Below, piece after piece: positions 10,398 to 20,238 of a DNA stretch of 64,000 nt. The stretch's first letter is position 1. Each line of letters begins with the position of its first letter. The stretch spans positions 18,221,549 to 18,285,548 of the forward strand of contig JAVIAB010000160.1 in assembly GCA_032433765.1 (NCBI GenBank), given 5' to 3'. The translations under genes and the position numbers were made by a program. The notes beneath the pieces were generated by a model, which was given only the letters and a program-made list of their open reading frames with translations, was not told the origin of the DNA and did not search any database. The stretch is from Megaustenia siamemsis (taxonomy: Eukaryota; Mollusca; Gastropoda; Stylommatophora; Ariophantidae).

Positions 10398-10591
10398 GAT
10401 GATAATTGTCACCCTGACCTTGATAAATATTCAGAATAACACTGAGGCGAGAAGCAATAACAGCGGGCTTCAGCTCCCTTGCCAAGGTTGCTCACCCAGA
10501 ACAATGACATGTGGGAGACACAATGCGAGTCCTACGCAAATTCTGACACTTAATAGATCGTCGGACATGGAAAGCCATACATTTCTAGCTT

Positions 10592-10725
10592 ATGGTTATG
10601 GCTATGGTTATGGTTATGATTATGGTTATGGTTATGATTATGGTTATGATTATGATTATGGTTATGGTTATGATTATGGTTATGGCTATGATTATGCTTA
10701 TGATTATGGTTATGATTATGGTTAT
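10592..10725. repeat. (GGTTAT/GATTAT)n microsatellite, RetroA tail
   Basis: About 22 hexamer units alternating GGTTAT, GATTAT and GGCTAT. It is the expanded 3' tail of the RetroA copy that follows on the minus strand; other copies keep only 2-3 units. Confidence 0.9.
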
Positions 10726-10890
10726 GGAAGGCCCCGGTATCACTGCAAACGAATTAAAATCCATAACTGCTCAACCGCCTGTGCCAGTGGAATCATCCGA
10801 ATTAACATCTCATCTCATTGAAGTATCCAGACAAAGAAAGGTAGCTGCAGTCCCCACCATAGCAGTCTCAGCACACGCCAAAAGACATTT
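10595..10890 (-). mobile_element. RetroA copy with perfect 14-bp TSD
   Basis: A short RetroA copy, 5'-truncated at 10890, with the expanded hexamer tail. The 14-bp duplication ATTTCTAGCTTATG lies at 10581-10594 and 10891-10904. This is the clearest evidence that RetroA moves by target-primed reverse transcription and that the TTATGG repeat is its 3' tail. It landed just beside a SINE-2 tail remnant (10902-10937). Confidence 0.85.
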
Positions 10891-10901
10891 ATTTCTAGCT
10901 T

Positions 10902-10937
10902 ATGTGCCGTTTTCGGATCGAAAGGACAATAGAAGGG
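10902..10937 (+). mobile_element. SINE-2 tail remnant
   Basis: CTTATGTGCCGTTTTCGGAT then CGAAAGGACAATAG matches the last ~36 bp of SINE-2. Confidence 0.55.
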
Positions 10938-10977
10938 TCGATTTTCACCTGCAACGTTCAAGTCAAGTCAAGTAAAG

Positions 10978-11145
10978 TAAAGTGCCCCGTCACGCCAAGT
11001 GGCGTGTAGGGAATATGGTGTTAGTGACCATAAATTGTACAGACCTTCAGCACATGATTTTTGGGGTAATGTGGTCGGTATTACATCCTTGCCGCTTTAC
11101 TTTCCCAGAAAAAAACCCAACGTTTAAGTGTAGAAGTATATTTTG
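10978..11145 (-). mobile_element. SINE-1, 5'-truncated
   Basis: Plus-strand AGTGCCCCGTCACGCCAAGT...TTTCCCAGAAAAAAACCC is the reverse of the SINE-1 3' two-thirds. The tRNA-like head is missing. Confidence 0.75.
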
Positions 11146-11397
11146 GAAGGAGAATTATCGAAACCAGATTTTACCGGCACATGATGATTACACACAAGAC
11201 ACATTTTGAATGAAGTACCAGCCGGAAACTGTAGGTATCAGGTTGTGTGACAAGAGATGTAAAGAGGCGATTTATGACAGGAATATACGATGGCTATAAC
11301 CAGCGAACTACCGTATCCTTTATTGTGTTATTACACTCAAAAGATGGCGAATATGCCATGAAGGGGATTGACTCAATTTGGAGTATCATTGAGCGCA
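11146..11397. other. Unassigned
   Basis: No feature recognised; short open frames only. Confidence 0.4.
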
Positions 11398-11990
11398 TTA
11401 TCTCTTTCTTCTCCTTCTCCTTCTTCGTCTTATTCTTCTGTTTTCTTCTTCACCATCTTCTTCTGCTTTTACTCTTGTCCTTCTTGTTCTCCTTCTCCTT
11501 CACCATCTCCCTTCTTCTTCTTCTTCTTCATCCTTTTTTCTTTCCTCTTCATTTCCTTCTTCTTCTTTCTCTTCATTTCCTTCTTCTTCTTCTTCGTCAT
11601 CCTCTCCAACCTTTTTTTACTTCTTCTTTCTTTCCTATTTCGTGTAACCTTCAGCCTCCAGGGGAGAGATAATTTACGGTCTGTTGCCCGTTTGATGGCC
11701 ACTTGAGCTGTCACGTTCCCGAATTTTCTAGTAGCCTGTCTTTTCTGAGAACGTCGTCTCGGTCTGTTGTTTGTGTAGTGCTGTTAATGTGCTAATTGTG
11801 TTTAGCTGTTTTTGCCTTATTGCGTGGCCAAAGATTTCTTTTCTTCCTTATTTATTTATTAATTCTGCTGAGCGGGTGTTCTCTAAATGTTCATTTATAA
11901 TGGTGTTCCTTAAAATTGCTTTTAACATATTTCTGGCACATTTTATGTCGATGACATTTTTCATATTGATTGTTCTAGAACCTACAGCAT
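11398..11990 (-). mobile_element. Diverged LINE-D 3' end with expanded (GAA)n tail
   Basis: 11650-11990 aligns with the LINE-D minus copy at 32735-32950 (CCTTCAGCCTCCAGGGGAGA, TGCCTTATTGCGTGGCCAAA). The ~240-bp CTTCTT/TTCCTT tract at 11398-11640 sits where other LINE-D copies have a short GAAGAA tail, so I read it as an expanded tail. The Ser- or Lys-rich open frames over it are artefacts. Confidence 0.6.
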
Positions 11991-12007
11991 ACTAGATTGA
12001 CATTGAT

Positions 12008-12600
12008 AAATCTATGATGGGGTGAATATTATGGTCATGGTTATGGAAGGCCCCGGTATCACTGCAAACGAATTAAAATTCATATTTGCTCAACCGCCTG
12101 TGTCAGTGGAATCATCCGAATTATTATTTCATCTCCCAAACAAAGAAAGGTAGCTGTAGTCCCCATCATAGCAGTCTCAGCACACGCCAAAAGACATAAG
12201 GTGAAACCGCACAGAAAGTGAACACAGCCATCTGTTTTCCATCATACAATATCATCATTCATCGTAAGCAATCGGAATATCGAAACACGATCAAAACAGA
12301 TGAAACACACAGCTCACAGTGTGCACAGAGTACTTAACTCAGTAGCTCCTGCAACAAGCCGGACTTGGAATATGAGGAAACTTCAAAAAGGAACACTTTT
12401 CATGTATAGCCTTTAATGGTTCCTGCCGCCTATCCACCATATGGACAGGAAGTTCACGTGCTCCTGAAAATGATGACCGTCATTTTTTAAAGGGTATAAC
12501 GCTTGATGATGCTAGGACATCACCATGACTCCAAATCCGAACATATGAAACACAGTTAGTCATCGTTCTATCCCCGTCGTACATCAAACATGAATATGCT
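12008..12600 (-). mobile_element. RetroA copy
   Basis: Full-length body from the tail ATTATGGTCATGGTTATGG at 12008-12026 to the upstream segment ATCCCCGTCGTACATCAAAC (12571-12590), which corresponds to the end of the cargo frame. Frames are broken. Confidence 0.8.
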
Positions 12601-12702
12601 TCATTTCGCTTCCTATTTGTGATTTATAACTTGGTCAAAAATGTTCCAATCTGGTCACTAGTTTGACATGATGTACTGTAAAACATCTTATGCAATAAGT
12701 AT

Positions 12703-12974
12703 ATGTCAATAGAAGTGAGAAAATGCAATAAGTATATGTCAATAGAAGTGAGAAAGAGATTTCATCGGTGCTATATAGAGCCATTTCTGACCAATGGAAG
12801 CGAATCATTAACAGTAAACAAACAAGTGAAAAGACGATTAGAGGCCACAGAGATGGGATTTTTCAGAAGAATCTTGAGAGTTCCCTCCCTGGACAGCTAA
12901 AAAAGCCAACGAGGAAATTCTCAAAGAACATTTTCAGGGACATCATGAGAAGAGGAAAGTTGGAATACTTGGTT
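12703..12974 (+). mobile_element. RTE-A2 LINE, first segment
   Basis: Encodes 'RFHRCYIEPFLTNGSESLTV' and, after a shift, 'FRDIMRRGKLEYLV'. A 32-bp direct repeat (GCAATAAGTATATGTCAATA...) precedes it at 12690-12752. The element is split by two later insertions and continues at 14021 and 14325. Confidence 0.8.
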
Positions 12975-14020
12975 CTATTGACCTTTCGAGCCGTAACCGG
13001 CCCATAGGGCGTAGACCAAGATACACCTTCTCCTATATGAATTTTTGTTCTAGCAGTTTTCTTTTAAAGATATTTTATCAAATCTCGCCATCTGTCTCTG
13101 TTCTGTGCAAGCAGTTCTATCTCATTGAGGGAGCCGATTCCTGCTGCTCTTGCCTCTCTCATCAATGTTCTTCTCAGTGTCTCCCTGGGTCTTCCTCTTT
13201 TTCTTTTACCTGTTGTTTCCCATATGAGGGCTTGCTTTGCTATTCGATTATTATCTCTTCTCATCACATGTCCAACGTATGACCATCGTCTTTTCTTTAT
13301 TACTGAAGATATTAGTGGTTGATTGGCGATTTCTCTAATTTCCTCGTTTGTTTTGAATTCGTTCCATTCTATACCAAGTATTTTCCTTAGACATTTATTT
13401 TCGAATGCGTTCAACTTTGTTTCTATATCTCTTGTTGTTTTCCAGCTTTCACACGCATACGTAAGGGTTGATAGTACATTTGATTTGAATAGCCTAAGTT
13501 TTGTGTTTGTGCCAATGAGTTTTGATTTCCACAACTTTTCAAGGCTTCTGAAAGACATTGCTGCTTTAGCCAGTCTGATTCTAATTTCTTTGCTCGTATT
13601 CCCTTCTCGATCAATGTGACTTCCAAGATAGATAAAGTGATCGATCTCTTCTACTGGTTTGTTTTCCATGTATATTTTGTCACTTGTTGGAATTAAACTT
13701 TTCATGACTTTAGTCTTTTCATGATTGACCTCAAGCCCAATTTTGCTGGCTATTGATGATAGTTCATTTGTGTTTTCCTGCATCGTTTTTATCTGACTGC
13801 TGATGAGAACTATGTCATCAGCAAAGTCGAGGTCCTCCAAATGGTCTCCTTGTATCCATTCGATGCCTTTATTACCAGTGCAGCATTTCTTCATTATGAA
13901 GTCCATAACAATTCCAAATAACAAGGGCGATAAAATACATCCTTGTTTAACCCCAGTTTCTATTGGGAAACATTCGCTCAGTCCTTCCTCTGTTCGAACT
14001 GCACATGTGTAACCATCATC
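12975..14020 (-). mobile_element. LINE-E, young 5'-truncated insertion with TSD
   Basis: Inserted into RTE-A2 with the perfect duplication AATACTTGGTT at 12964-12974 and 14021-14031. The 3' end on the minus strand is CGGCTCGAAAGGTCAATAG. It is 1046 bp and 5'-truncated within the reverse transcriptase. The whole remaining coding part is open. Confidence 0.9.
13064..14020 (-). CDS. LINE-E reverse transcriptase C-terminal half, open frame
   Basis: The frame is open from the truncation point (14020) to the stop at 13064, 318 codons with no stop or frameshift. In order: 'TGVKQGCILSPLLF' (palm, ~residues 27-40), the catalytic box 'FADDIVLIS', 'GLEVNHEKTKVM', the thumb motif 'FIYLGSHIDREG', then 'SYVGHVMRRDNNRI' and the basic C-terminus 'GKRKRGRPRETLRR', 'AQNRDRW'. 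This is the end of a LINE ORF2; endonuclease and N-terminal RT are absent because of 5' truncation. The open frame and perfect TSD show recent insertion. It has no start codon of its own, so it is unlikely to be expressed as a functional protein. Confidence 0.8.
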   Translation of the reverse strand, partial: DDGYTCAVRTEEGLSECFPIETGVKQGCILSPLLFGIVMDFIMKKCCTGNKGIEWIQGDHLEDLDFADDIVLISSQIKTMQENTNELSSIASKIGLEVNHEKTKVMKSLIPTSDKIYMENKPVEEIDHFIYLGSHIDREGNTSKEIRIRLAKAAMSFRSLEKLWKSKLIGTNTKLRLFKSNVLSTLTYACESWKTTRDIETKLNAFENKCLRKILGIEWNEFKTNEEIREIANQPLISSVIKKRRWSYVGHVMRRDNNRIAKQALIWETTGKRKRGRPRETLRRTLMREARAAGIGSLNEIELLAQNRDRWRDLIKYL

Positions 14021-14105
14021 AATACTTGGTTACAACTTGCAAAATACAGGGAAAGAGAGATCGCGGACGACAAAGAGAAAAAAAATCTAGATAGTTTGGA
14101 GTCAT
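14021..14105 (+). mobile_element. RTE-A2 LINE, second segment
   Basis: Continues from 12974 through the TSD: 'YLVTTCKIQGKRDRG', then 'LDSLES'. It ends at the second nested insertion. Confidence 0.8.
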
Positions 14106-14324
14106 CTTCTTCTTCTACCTTTCAGCTCCCTGTGGAGCGTAGGTCTTCAACAAACACTTTCCAAGCCGTTCTGTTTCTTGCCATTCTGTTAAGAACGTTC
14201 CATGTCTTTTCCATCATCTTCATCTCTGCTTCTATCTGTCTTCTCCAAGAATTCCTTGGTCTTCCTTTTATTCTTTATTCCCGGGGATTCCAAAAAAAGG
14301 CATGTTGTGTAATACTCTCAGGTG
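14106..14324 (-). mobile_element. LINE-C 3' end nested in RTE-A2
   Basis: The minus strand matches the LINE-C end at 33700-33910 (GCTCCACAGGGAGCTGAAAG type; 'RPRNSWRRQIEAEMKMM'). The imperfect duplication TTGGAGTCAT / TTGGTGTCAT flanks it (14096-14105, 14325-14334). A second, independent insertion into the same RTE. Confidence 0.75.
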
Positions 14325-14450
14325 TTGGTGTCATGGCATGGAAAAAAGTCAACAGAATTGGTAAGATGCACGATGGATAGAAGGTTGTGGAAGGGCATGA
14401 TTGCATACGCCAACTCGTATTGCACATGATGATGATGATGATGTAATGTA
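14325..14450 (+). mobile_element. RTE-A2 LINE, third segment and tail
   Basis: GGTGTCATGGCATGG...GCACATGATGATGATG is the normal RTE-A2 3' end (compare 46870-46985), with tail (GATGAT)n at 14427-14442. Confidence 0.8.
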
Positions 14451-14696
14451 TCGTGAGTCTATTTCTGTTGTTTATTTGTTGTTATTTTAAACTAAACTTG
14501 ATAGTTGTTTGTTGAACTCGACTACTTGCTTTAGTTGTTAATCACTTACCTTTATGCTAATTTTGTGATTGTCCCTTGAAAAGTACATTATATCCTCTTA
14601 GAAATGTGTTGATTTCCTTTGTTGGGTTTCATGTTTCAATTATTTCGATTCCTCGCTAAATATTGATTTATCAATATAAATAATATATAATATAAT
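14451..14696. other. AT-rich spacer
   Basis: Nothing recognised. Confidence 0.5.
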
Positions 14697-14879
14697 CATA
14701 TTCATCATCGAGTATCATGCCTGCTGACGTAGGTGATCATGTCACTCCACAACTTTCGATCTCGACACTTATTTATGATTTATGTTGTTGACCTTCTGCC
14801 AAGCCGTTCTCTTAAGCTGTCTGGTATCTATTCTTTTTGTTTTCCACTATCGCTTCGTCCCTCAATTCTTCCAGTTGTT

Positions 14880-14915
<36 letters not shown>

Positions 14916-16158
14916 TGCGCGTGGCCGTGCGGCTAAAACCACTGTTCCGCTGGCTGAAAAGCTGACGTACGGTGTTCGAAGCCCGAGGTAGACAGAAATG
15001 ATTTTTTCTACGGGGGGTGAAATAAAAATCCTGTGTCGCACACGTCGTGGCGACTGCTTTGACCAAGCGGCCTTTATCCCTCTGGTTCTATCGTTGTCCC
15101 CCGACGTACACCAGCAATGGTACTATGTGTCGTAAAGATAGTTACAATATATTCCAGTTGTTCTCTTCTCATTACATGGCCACAAAATGATGATTGTTTC
15201 TTCCTAATATTGGAAATTAGCTCTCTTTTTGCTTTGGCCTCTTTCATAACATTTTCATTACTCCTCTTAGCTGTCCATGGTATTCTCAACATTCTTCTGT
15301 AAAATCACATTTCTACAACCTCCAGTGATTCTCTTGTCTGTTTTCCATGATTTACATCCATTTATCAAGACTGGCTCTACATAACATTTAAGAACTCTTT
15401 TTCTTCTTTTTATTGTCAAAAATGTATTGCGCAGTATCTTCCTCATTTATTGGAAAGCTGCTTTTGCCTGATCCATTCTGCATCTCACCTCTGATGTACA
15501 TCTACCATCAGGGGTTAACATTGTTCCCAGATATTTAAATTCATTTACCTGTTTTAATATTGTTCTACTTGTCTTTATTTTGCACTGAGGTGATGGCTTT
15601 TTCTTTGTTGTTACCATTATTTCTGTCTTTTTGCTATTAAGGAGGAGTCTTTTATTTTGTTTTCCCCCACTATAAAGTCAAACATTTCTTGTAACTCATT
15701 TTCACTCTTAGCAATTAAGACTATCATCAGCATACCTTAGATTATGTATATCATGACCTCTAATTGTTATTCCAGGCATGTCCCTTATGGATCTTAAAAT
15801 AATATATCTGGCGACAGCAAACAACCTTGCCTAACACCCTGTTTTATTTGCTGAAACTTGTTCTTATAGTTGCTGTTTGGTGCCATTACATGTTCTTTAT
15901 TATTCTTATATCTTTGCTGTCTACGTTTAAGCCTTCTAAAATGTTGATTATTTCTTGGTGTTTTACTTTGTCAAATGCTTTGGTATAATCCATGAATCAT
16001 AGGTATAGATATGTTTTCACCTCTATGCCTCTTTCTACTGATGATCTTATGATGCATATAAATGACATTGCTCGTTCCTTTACCTCTAACAAAACCACAC
16101 AGCTCATCATTAATTTCTGGACTGATTTTGTTTGCACTCTTCGCATCATGATTCTTAG
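14697..16158 (-). mobile_element. RTE-A1 LINE, longest copy
   Basis: Minus strand: 'FVRGKGTSNVIY' (RT fingers) near 16100, 'DYTKAFDKVKHQEIINILEG' near 15980, the thumb 'FKYLGTMLTPDGRCTSEVRC' near 15500, 'FYRRMLRIPWTAKRSNENV' near 15290, then the C-terminus and a CATCATCG tail at 14702. Numerous frameshifts and stops. AT-rich duplication TAATATAAT at 14688-14696 and 16159-16167. Interrupted by SINE-3. Confidence 0.8.
14888..15140 (+). mobile_element. SINE-3, Leu/Ser-type tRNA head
   Basis: Inserted in RTE-A1 with the 11-bp duplication GTTACAATATA (14877-14887, 15141-15151). After a TA run (14884-14913) comes a tRNA-like head: box A-like TGGCCGTGCGGCTAA and box B-like GGTGTTCGAAGCCC, then ~150 bp of unrelated body. 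Not a functional tRNA gene: the cloverleaf cannot be completed and it carries a SINE body. Confidence 0.75.
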
Positions 16159-16204
16159 TAATATAATAGGAGGCGAGAGAATAGAGCTACTGGCCAATCC
16201 AAAA

Positions 16205-17640
16205 TAAGACCACTCAAAATAATGCACTGGAATGCTGAAGGCATCAACAGCAAAAGAGATGGGTACAGTAAAAAGATAGAATTAGAAAATATCCTACATG
16301 AAGAACAAGTAAGTATATGCTGTTTGCAGGAAACCCATCTAAACAACGACATAGCCTTGAAGATTAGGGGATACCAGTGCTACCGATCTGACAGAAAAAA
16401 CATACAAAAGGGTGGAATATTGACACTTGTAAAGAACACCATCAATGGATGTCAGATTGAAGTGTATGTGGATGGGGCGGAGTATCAAATACTGCACCTC
16501 AGGACAGAAATACAGACTTTCACCTACTTAACTACTACTGTACGAGCTACTACTGTACGAGTGACCGCCCACTAGCACTAGACACAATTGCATTAAAAGA
16601 AAGAATAATTGTATGTGGAGACTTTAACAGCCATTCACAGAGCTGGGGCTATGAACATATGGACAAGAGAGGTGAAGAACTTGAAAATTGGCAGTATAAC
16701 AATGGGTTTATACTATTAAACCAGACAACAGATCCACCAACCTTCTACTCCAGATCATGACATACCACATCTACACCAGACCTTGCTTTCCATTCACCAG
16801 ACCTGGATTGGAATATCATACGTAATCTTGGGAACAACTTGGAGGCAGCGACCACTAGCCAGTCTTTTTAGTGGTACAAAATGAGGTCGCCAGGGAGAGC
16901 AGCACTTTCTGCAGATGGAATTACAAAAATGCAGACTGGAAAATGTATCAACATTACACCAGTGTACTGACTAAAGATCTAAATACAGACAGAGACATCA
17001 ACAAAATAGTTTTTCTATTATATCTGCTGAGAGTACTCTTACTGTCGCTTGAGTAGAGATGCAAGATCAGTACTCCAGACACTAGAATCCAGAAAATTAC
17101 CACATCTGCAGACCTTATTGACTGAACTCTGCAAGCACCACAGGGTTGCCCTGCAGTGGATCCCATCTCACTGTGGAATACCAGGAAATGAGAAAGCAGA
17201 TCAGTTGGCAAAGGAAGGTTCAACAGGCACACAACTAGATACACCGATTACATACCATCAAAAGAAACAGATAATCAAATCAGTCAGAGGACCACAAGCC
17301 CCAAATCAGGATGCATTTCATAATATGAATAGATATGAACAAGTTATCATTATACGCCTCAGAACGGGACACAATCAACTCCATAGTCACATGTATACAA
17401 AATTCAAGATCGGCACCTCAACTACTTGTACATGTGGACAGGCGCCCCAGATTGCTGACACATACTTCAAAACTGCACTGAATATAGTAGACTGATGAAA
17501 ATTCATTGGCCCATGGATACAACACTACAGACAAACCTATATGGGCCACTGCAAGAATTACAAAAGACAGTAAAATTTATACAGGAAACAACATTGCAGA
17601 TATAGACAATACTTCGGGCGAACGAAAGATAGATAGACAG
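16205..17640 (+). mobile_element. LINE-G: endonuclease joined to RNase H, RT missing
   Basis: The first open frame (16222-16575) is an apurinic-type endonuclease: 'IMHWNAEGINSKRDGYS', 'ICCLQETHLNNDIALKIRG', and after a shift 'VCGDFNSHSQSWGYEH' and 'STPDLAFHSPDLDWN'. From ~17046 a frame (17049-17495) gives the RNase H end 'SDARSVLQTLES'-like, 'LQWIPSHCGIPGNEKADQLA', then a CTCG-type zinc finger-like tail. The ~2 kb encoding the reverse transcriptase is missing between them. It ends GGGCGAACGAAAGATAGATAG. Jockey/CR1-like LINEs with RNase H have this order. It is a non-functional deletion derivative. Confidence 0.75.
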
Positions 17641-17689
17641 ATATAATAGTCACGTGACTCATAAGGCTTATTATGCGATGATCATCACA

Positions 17690-18402
17690 ATTAACATCCA
17701 TCAACATCTCAGGCACAAAATACAACATGAAAATCAACATCAACAAAACAGAAGTCATGAATGTCGCCAAAAATAAACAGAACATCAACATAACTATAGA
17801 AGGCAGACAACTAAAACAAGTAGAGAAATTCAAATACCTAGGAAGTCTAATGACAAACGATAATTCTCAAACAGCATAGATAGAATCAAGATGCAACAAA
17901 GCTTGTCAAATCATCGGAAAGTTATCACCACTATTGTCCAACAAGGAAATAACTCTGGAGGCAAAACGAGCACTCTACAATACAATCTTCATCCCAACGT
18001 TGTGCTACCAATGCCAGACCTGGACCCTAGATGTAAGAACAATAAGAAAAATAACATCTACAGAGATGAAATGTGTTAGACGAATGACAGGAAACAATCT
18101 GAGAGATAAGATCAGAAATGAAGAACTGAGAAAAAAAGCTAGGAATAGCCCCCGCCATAGAATATATAAGGAAACAACAGATAAAATGGTTTGGCCACGT
18201 GACAAGGCATAAAGAACAAAACACAACACAACGAGCCTTCAACAAACGTTGTGAGAACACCAGACCCAAGGGTCGACCACGAAAAAGATGGGTCGACGGA
18301 ATACTAGAAGCACTAGGAAACATAACAGCAGCAGAGGCGAACAGAAGAGCAAAAGACCACAAATTATATCTCCCCTCGACGCTGAAAGGCAGATGAGGAA
18401 GG
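17690..18402 (+). mobile_element. LINE-D copy
   Basis: Encodes in shifted frames 'FKYLGSLMTNDNSQ', 'CNKACQIIGKLSPLLSNKEI', 'RRMTGNNLRDKIRNEELRKK', 'IYKETTDKMVWPRDK' and ends CCTCGACGCTGAAAGGCAGA plus a purine tail. RT thumb plus C-terminus of a LINE, dead. Related copies lie at 32600-33590 and 47632-48180. Confidence 0.8.
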
Positions 18403-18419
18403 AAAGAAGATCACAATCA

Positions 18420-18890
18420 ATCGCACCCGATTTCTTTGGTAGGGCTATAAATATTGATTTGAGCTGGTCGTCTGGTATATATCCGCTGTTGTAGATATCA
18501 TTCAATATTTTTGATGTTATTTCTATTCCAAAATCACCCATGGCTTCAATATCTTCTTTAGTTATATTATCTGGTCCAGGAGCTTTTCCTGCTTTCATAT
18601 TGCGCAAGACGTCTTACAATTCTTTTTTGGATATTTCTTATCCTACTCCATTATCATTAATATTTGCTTCTGTTTGTTCATCAGCATAAAGATCTTTAAT
18701 GTATTCTGTTCATCGGTCAATTATGATTTCTGGGTCAATCAACAGTTCTCCTTCCTTTGATCTTAAATATCCATTTTTTTTATTATAGCGTTTTTCTTCC
18801 TGTTAATTCTTCAAATTGTTTGTTTATAGCTTTGACATCTCTATTTTGTTGCATTTCAATCTCTTTGCATCTCTGTTTTAGCCATGGTAT
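18420..18890 (-). mobile_element. RTE-like LINE, linker and RT start
   Basis: The minus strand encodes 'EYIKDLYADEQTEANINDNG', then 'LRNMKAGKAPGPDNITKEDI' and 'IYNSGYIPDDQLKSIFIALP', the segment between endonuclease and RT fingers in RTE-type LINEs. The palm and everything downstream is absent: it abuts LINE-D head to head near 18410. Confidence 0.75.
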
Positions 18891-19547
18891 ACTATAATAT
18901 TAACATAAATAATATTTCAATGATTTTTTTTAAAACTCTACGTACAAGATATATATATATATATAATCTTGAACTCCTTAAAGTTCGAAGTCTGCAAACT
19001 ATGTTACAGTACTCCGATAATTATACGCCCTCATCATCTTATTGGGCACATCAAAAATGTACTTGAATTAATTAAGTATGTACCTGGGCTAAGAAACCTA
19101 TAGTGATTCATCCAGAACTGGAATTGGTTGCTTAGTTGCATAGGCATTTAGATTCTATTCATGTATTACACTATAAAGACACTAAAGATTACATCTATCT
19201 CATATGTGAGTATAATTTTATTCATTATTAATCAAGCGATCTTTGGGCGCTTGCCTTTTGGACGAACGCCACCACGACCTGGTATTATATGGTTGGAATG
19301 ATTGTGAATTTCTGCCCGCCAAGATTGAACAAAAAAATGCACTCCATATGCGTCGCACCATAACCACGTTCTGACTCATGAGTTATTGCTACTCGTCACC
19401 AACTGCCTGTGGTTATTAAGTCTTACTTCTGTGATTCTCTAGGCGTGTTGCCAGGTGTACGCGACCTGAGTCAAATAAGGCTAATTCTGTACTCGCCATG
19501 GCCTTTTTCCAGCAGGAACAAAAATATGTTTGGTTTGTGGAGTTCGT
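18891..19547. other. Unassigned, AT-rich
   Basis: Includes a short TA run at 18950-18965. I recognise no gene. Confidence 0.4.
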
Positions 19548-19680
19548 TGCTGTTACATCCACCTGCTGAAAGAGATATCTGTTGTTCACAGCTGTTACGT
19601 CCACCTGCTGAAAGAGATATCTGTTGCTCACAGCTGTTACGCCCACCTGCTGAAAGAGATATATGTTGTTCACAGCTGCT
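19548..19680. repeat. 42-bp tandem repeat, 3 units
   Basis: Core CCACCTGCTGAAAGAGATAT repeated every 42 bp. The open frames on both strands over it result from a period divisible by three. Confidence 0.9.
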
Positions 19681-19769
19681 GTTTTATTCTCAGAATGACA
19701 TTTCTTTCTCACTTCCTAGAAATTGTGTGGGATTTGTTCTTGAAAATGCGATGAGCCTGCAAAGTTTAA

Positions 19770-20032
19770 CTCTTTCCGCACGGAGGCTTTTTATCGACGC
19801 AACGGAAGAGATTTCAGAGACAACATTTTTCACGATTTTAAGAATCAATTAACATATTTATGTTTATCTAACATATAACATATTATATATGAATTGTTAG
19901 ATAATTGAACAAGTAATTAGATTTCACCAATACCAAGATGATACAAAACGTGTAGAACGAATATGGTTTGATGACGGATCACACTAAACAAATTGAGCGT
20001 GGCGCACAATGCGGCGAAACGTACGGAAAGAG
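19770..20032. mobile_element. TTAA-flanked MITE (piggyBac-like)
   Basis: A 263-bp element with no coding capacity. TTAA lies at both ends (19766-19769, 20033-20036). The ends are inverted repeats: CTCTTTCCGCACG on the left, CGTACGGAAAGAG on the right (one mismatch in 13). TTAA target choice is the mark of the piggyBac superfamily; which autonomous element moved it is unknown. Confidence 0.65.
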
Positions 20033-20238
20033 TTAACTTCTTCTTTTTTTTTTTTTATCGTGTTGGAGTGGTTACAATTTGTGGCGTCGCTCAAACATGA
20101 ATTTTCTTGTTTAATTACATTTTGAAATAGACTGAATTTGCCACGCCGAGATATCGATATCATCTGCCGACACGCCCCGCCGTGTTCAGTTACTCCGTGA
20201 TAAGAGGATTTGTTTCAGAGGGCAGGTGGTCATGATGG

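Noticed and set aside
11469..11714. Lys-rich minus frame and Ser-rich plus frames
   Set aside because: They translate an expanded GAA/TTC tail of a LINE-D fragment.
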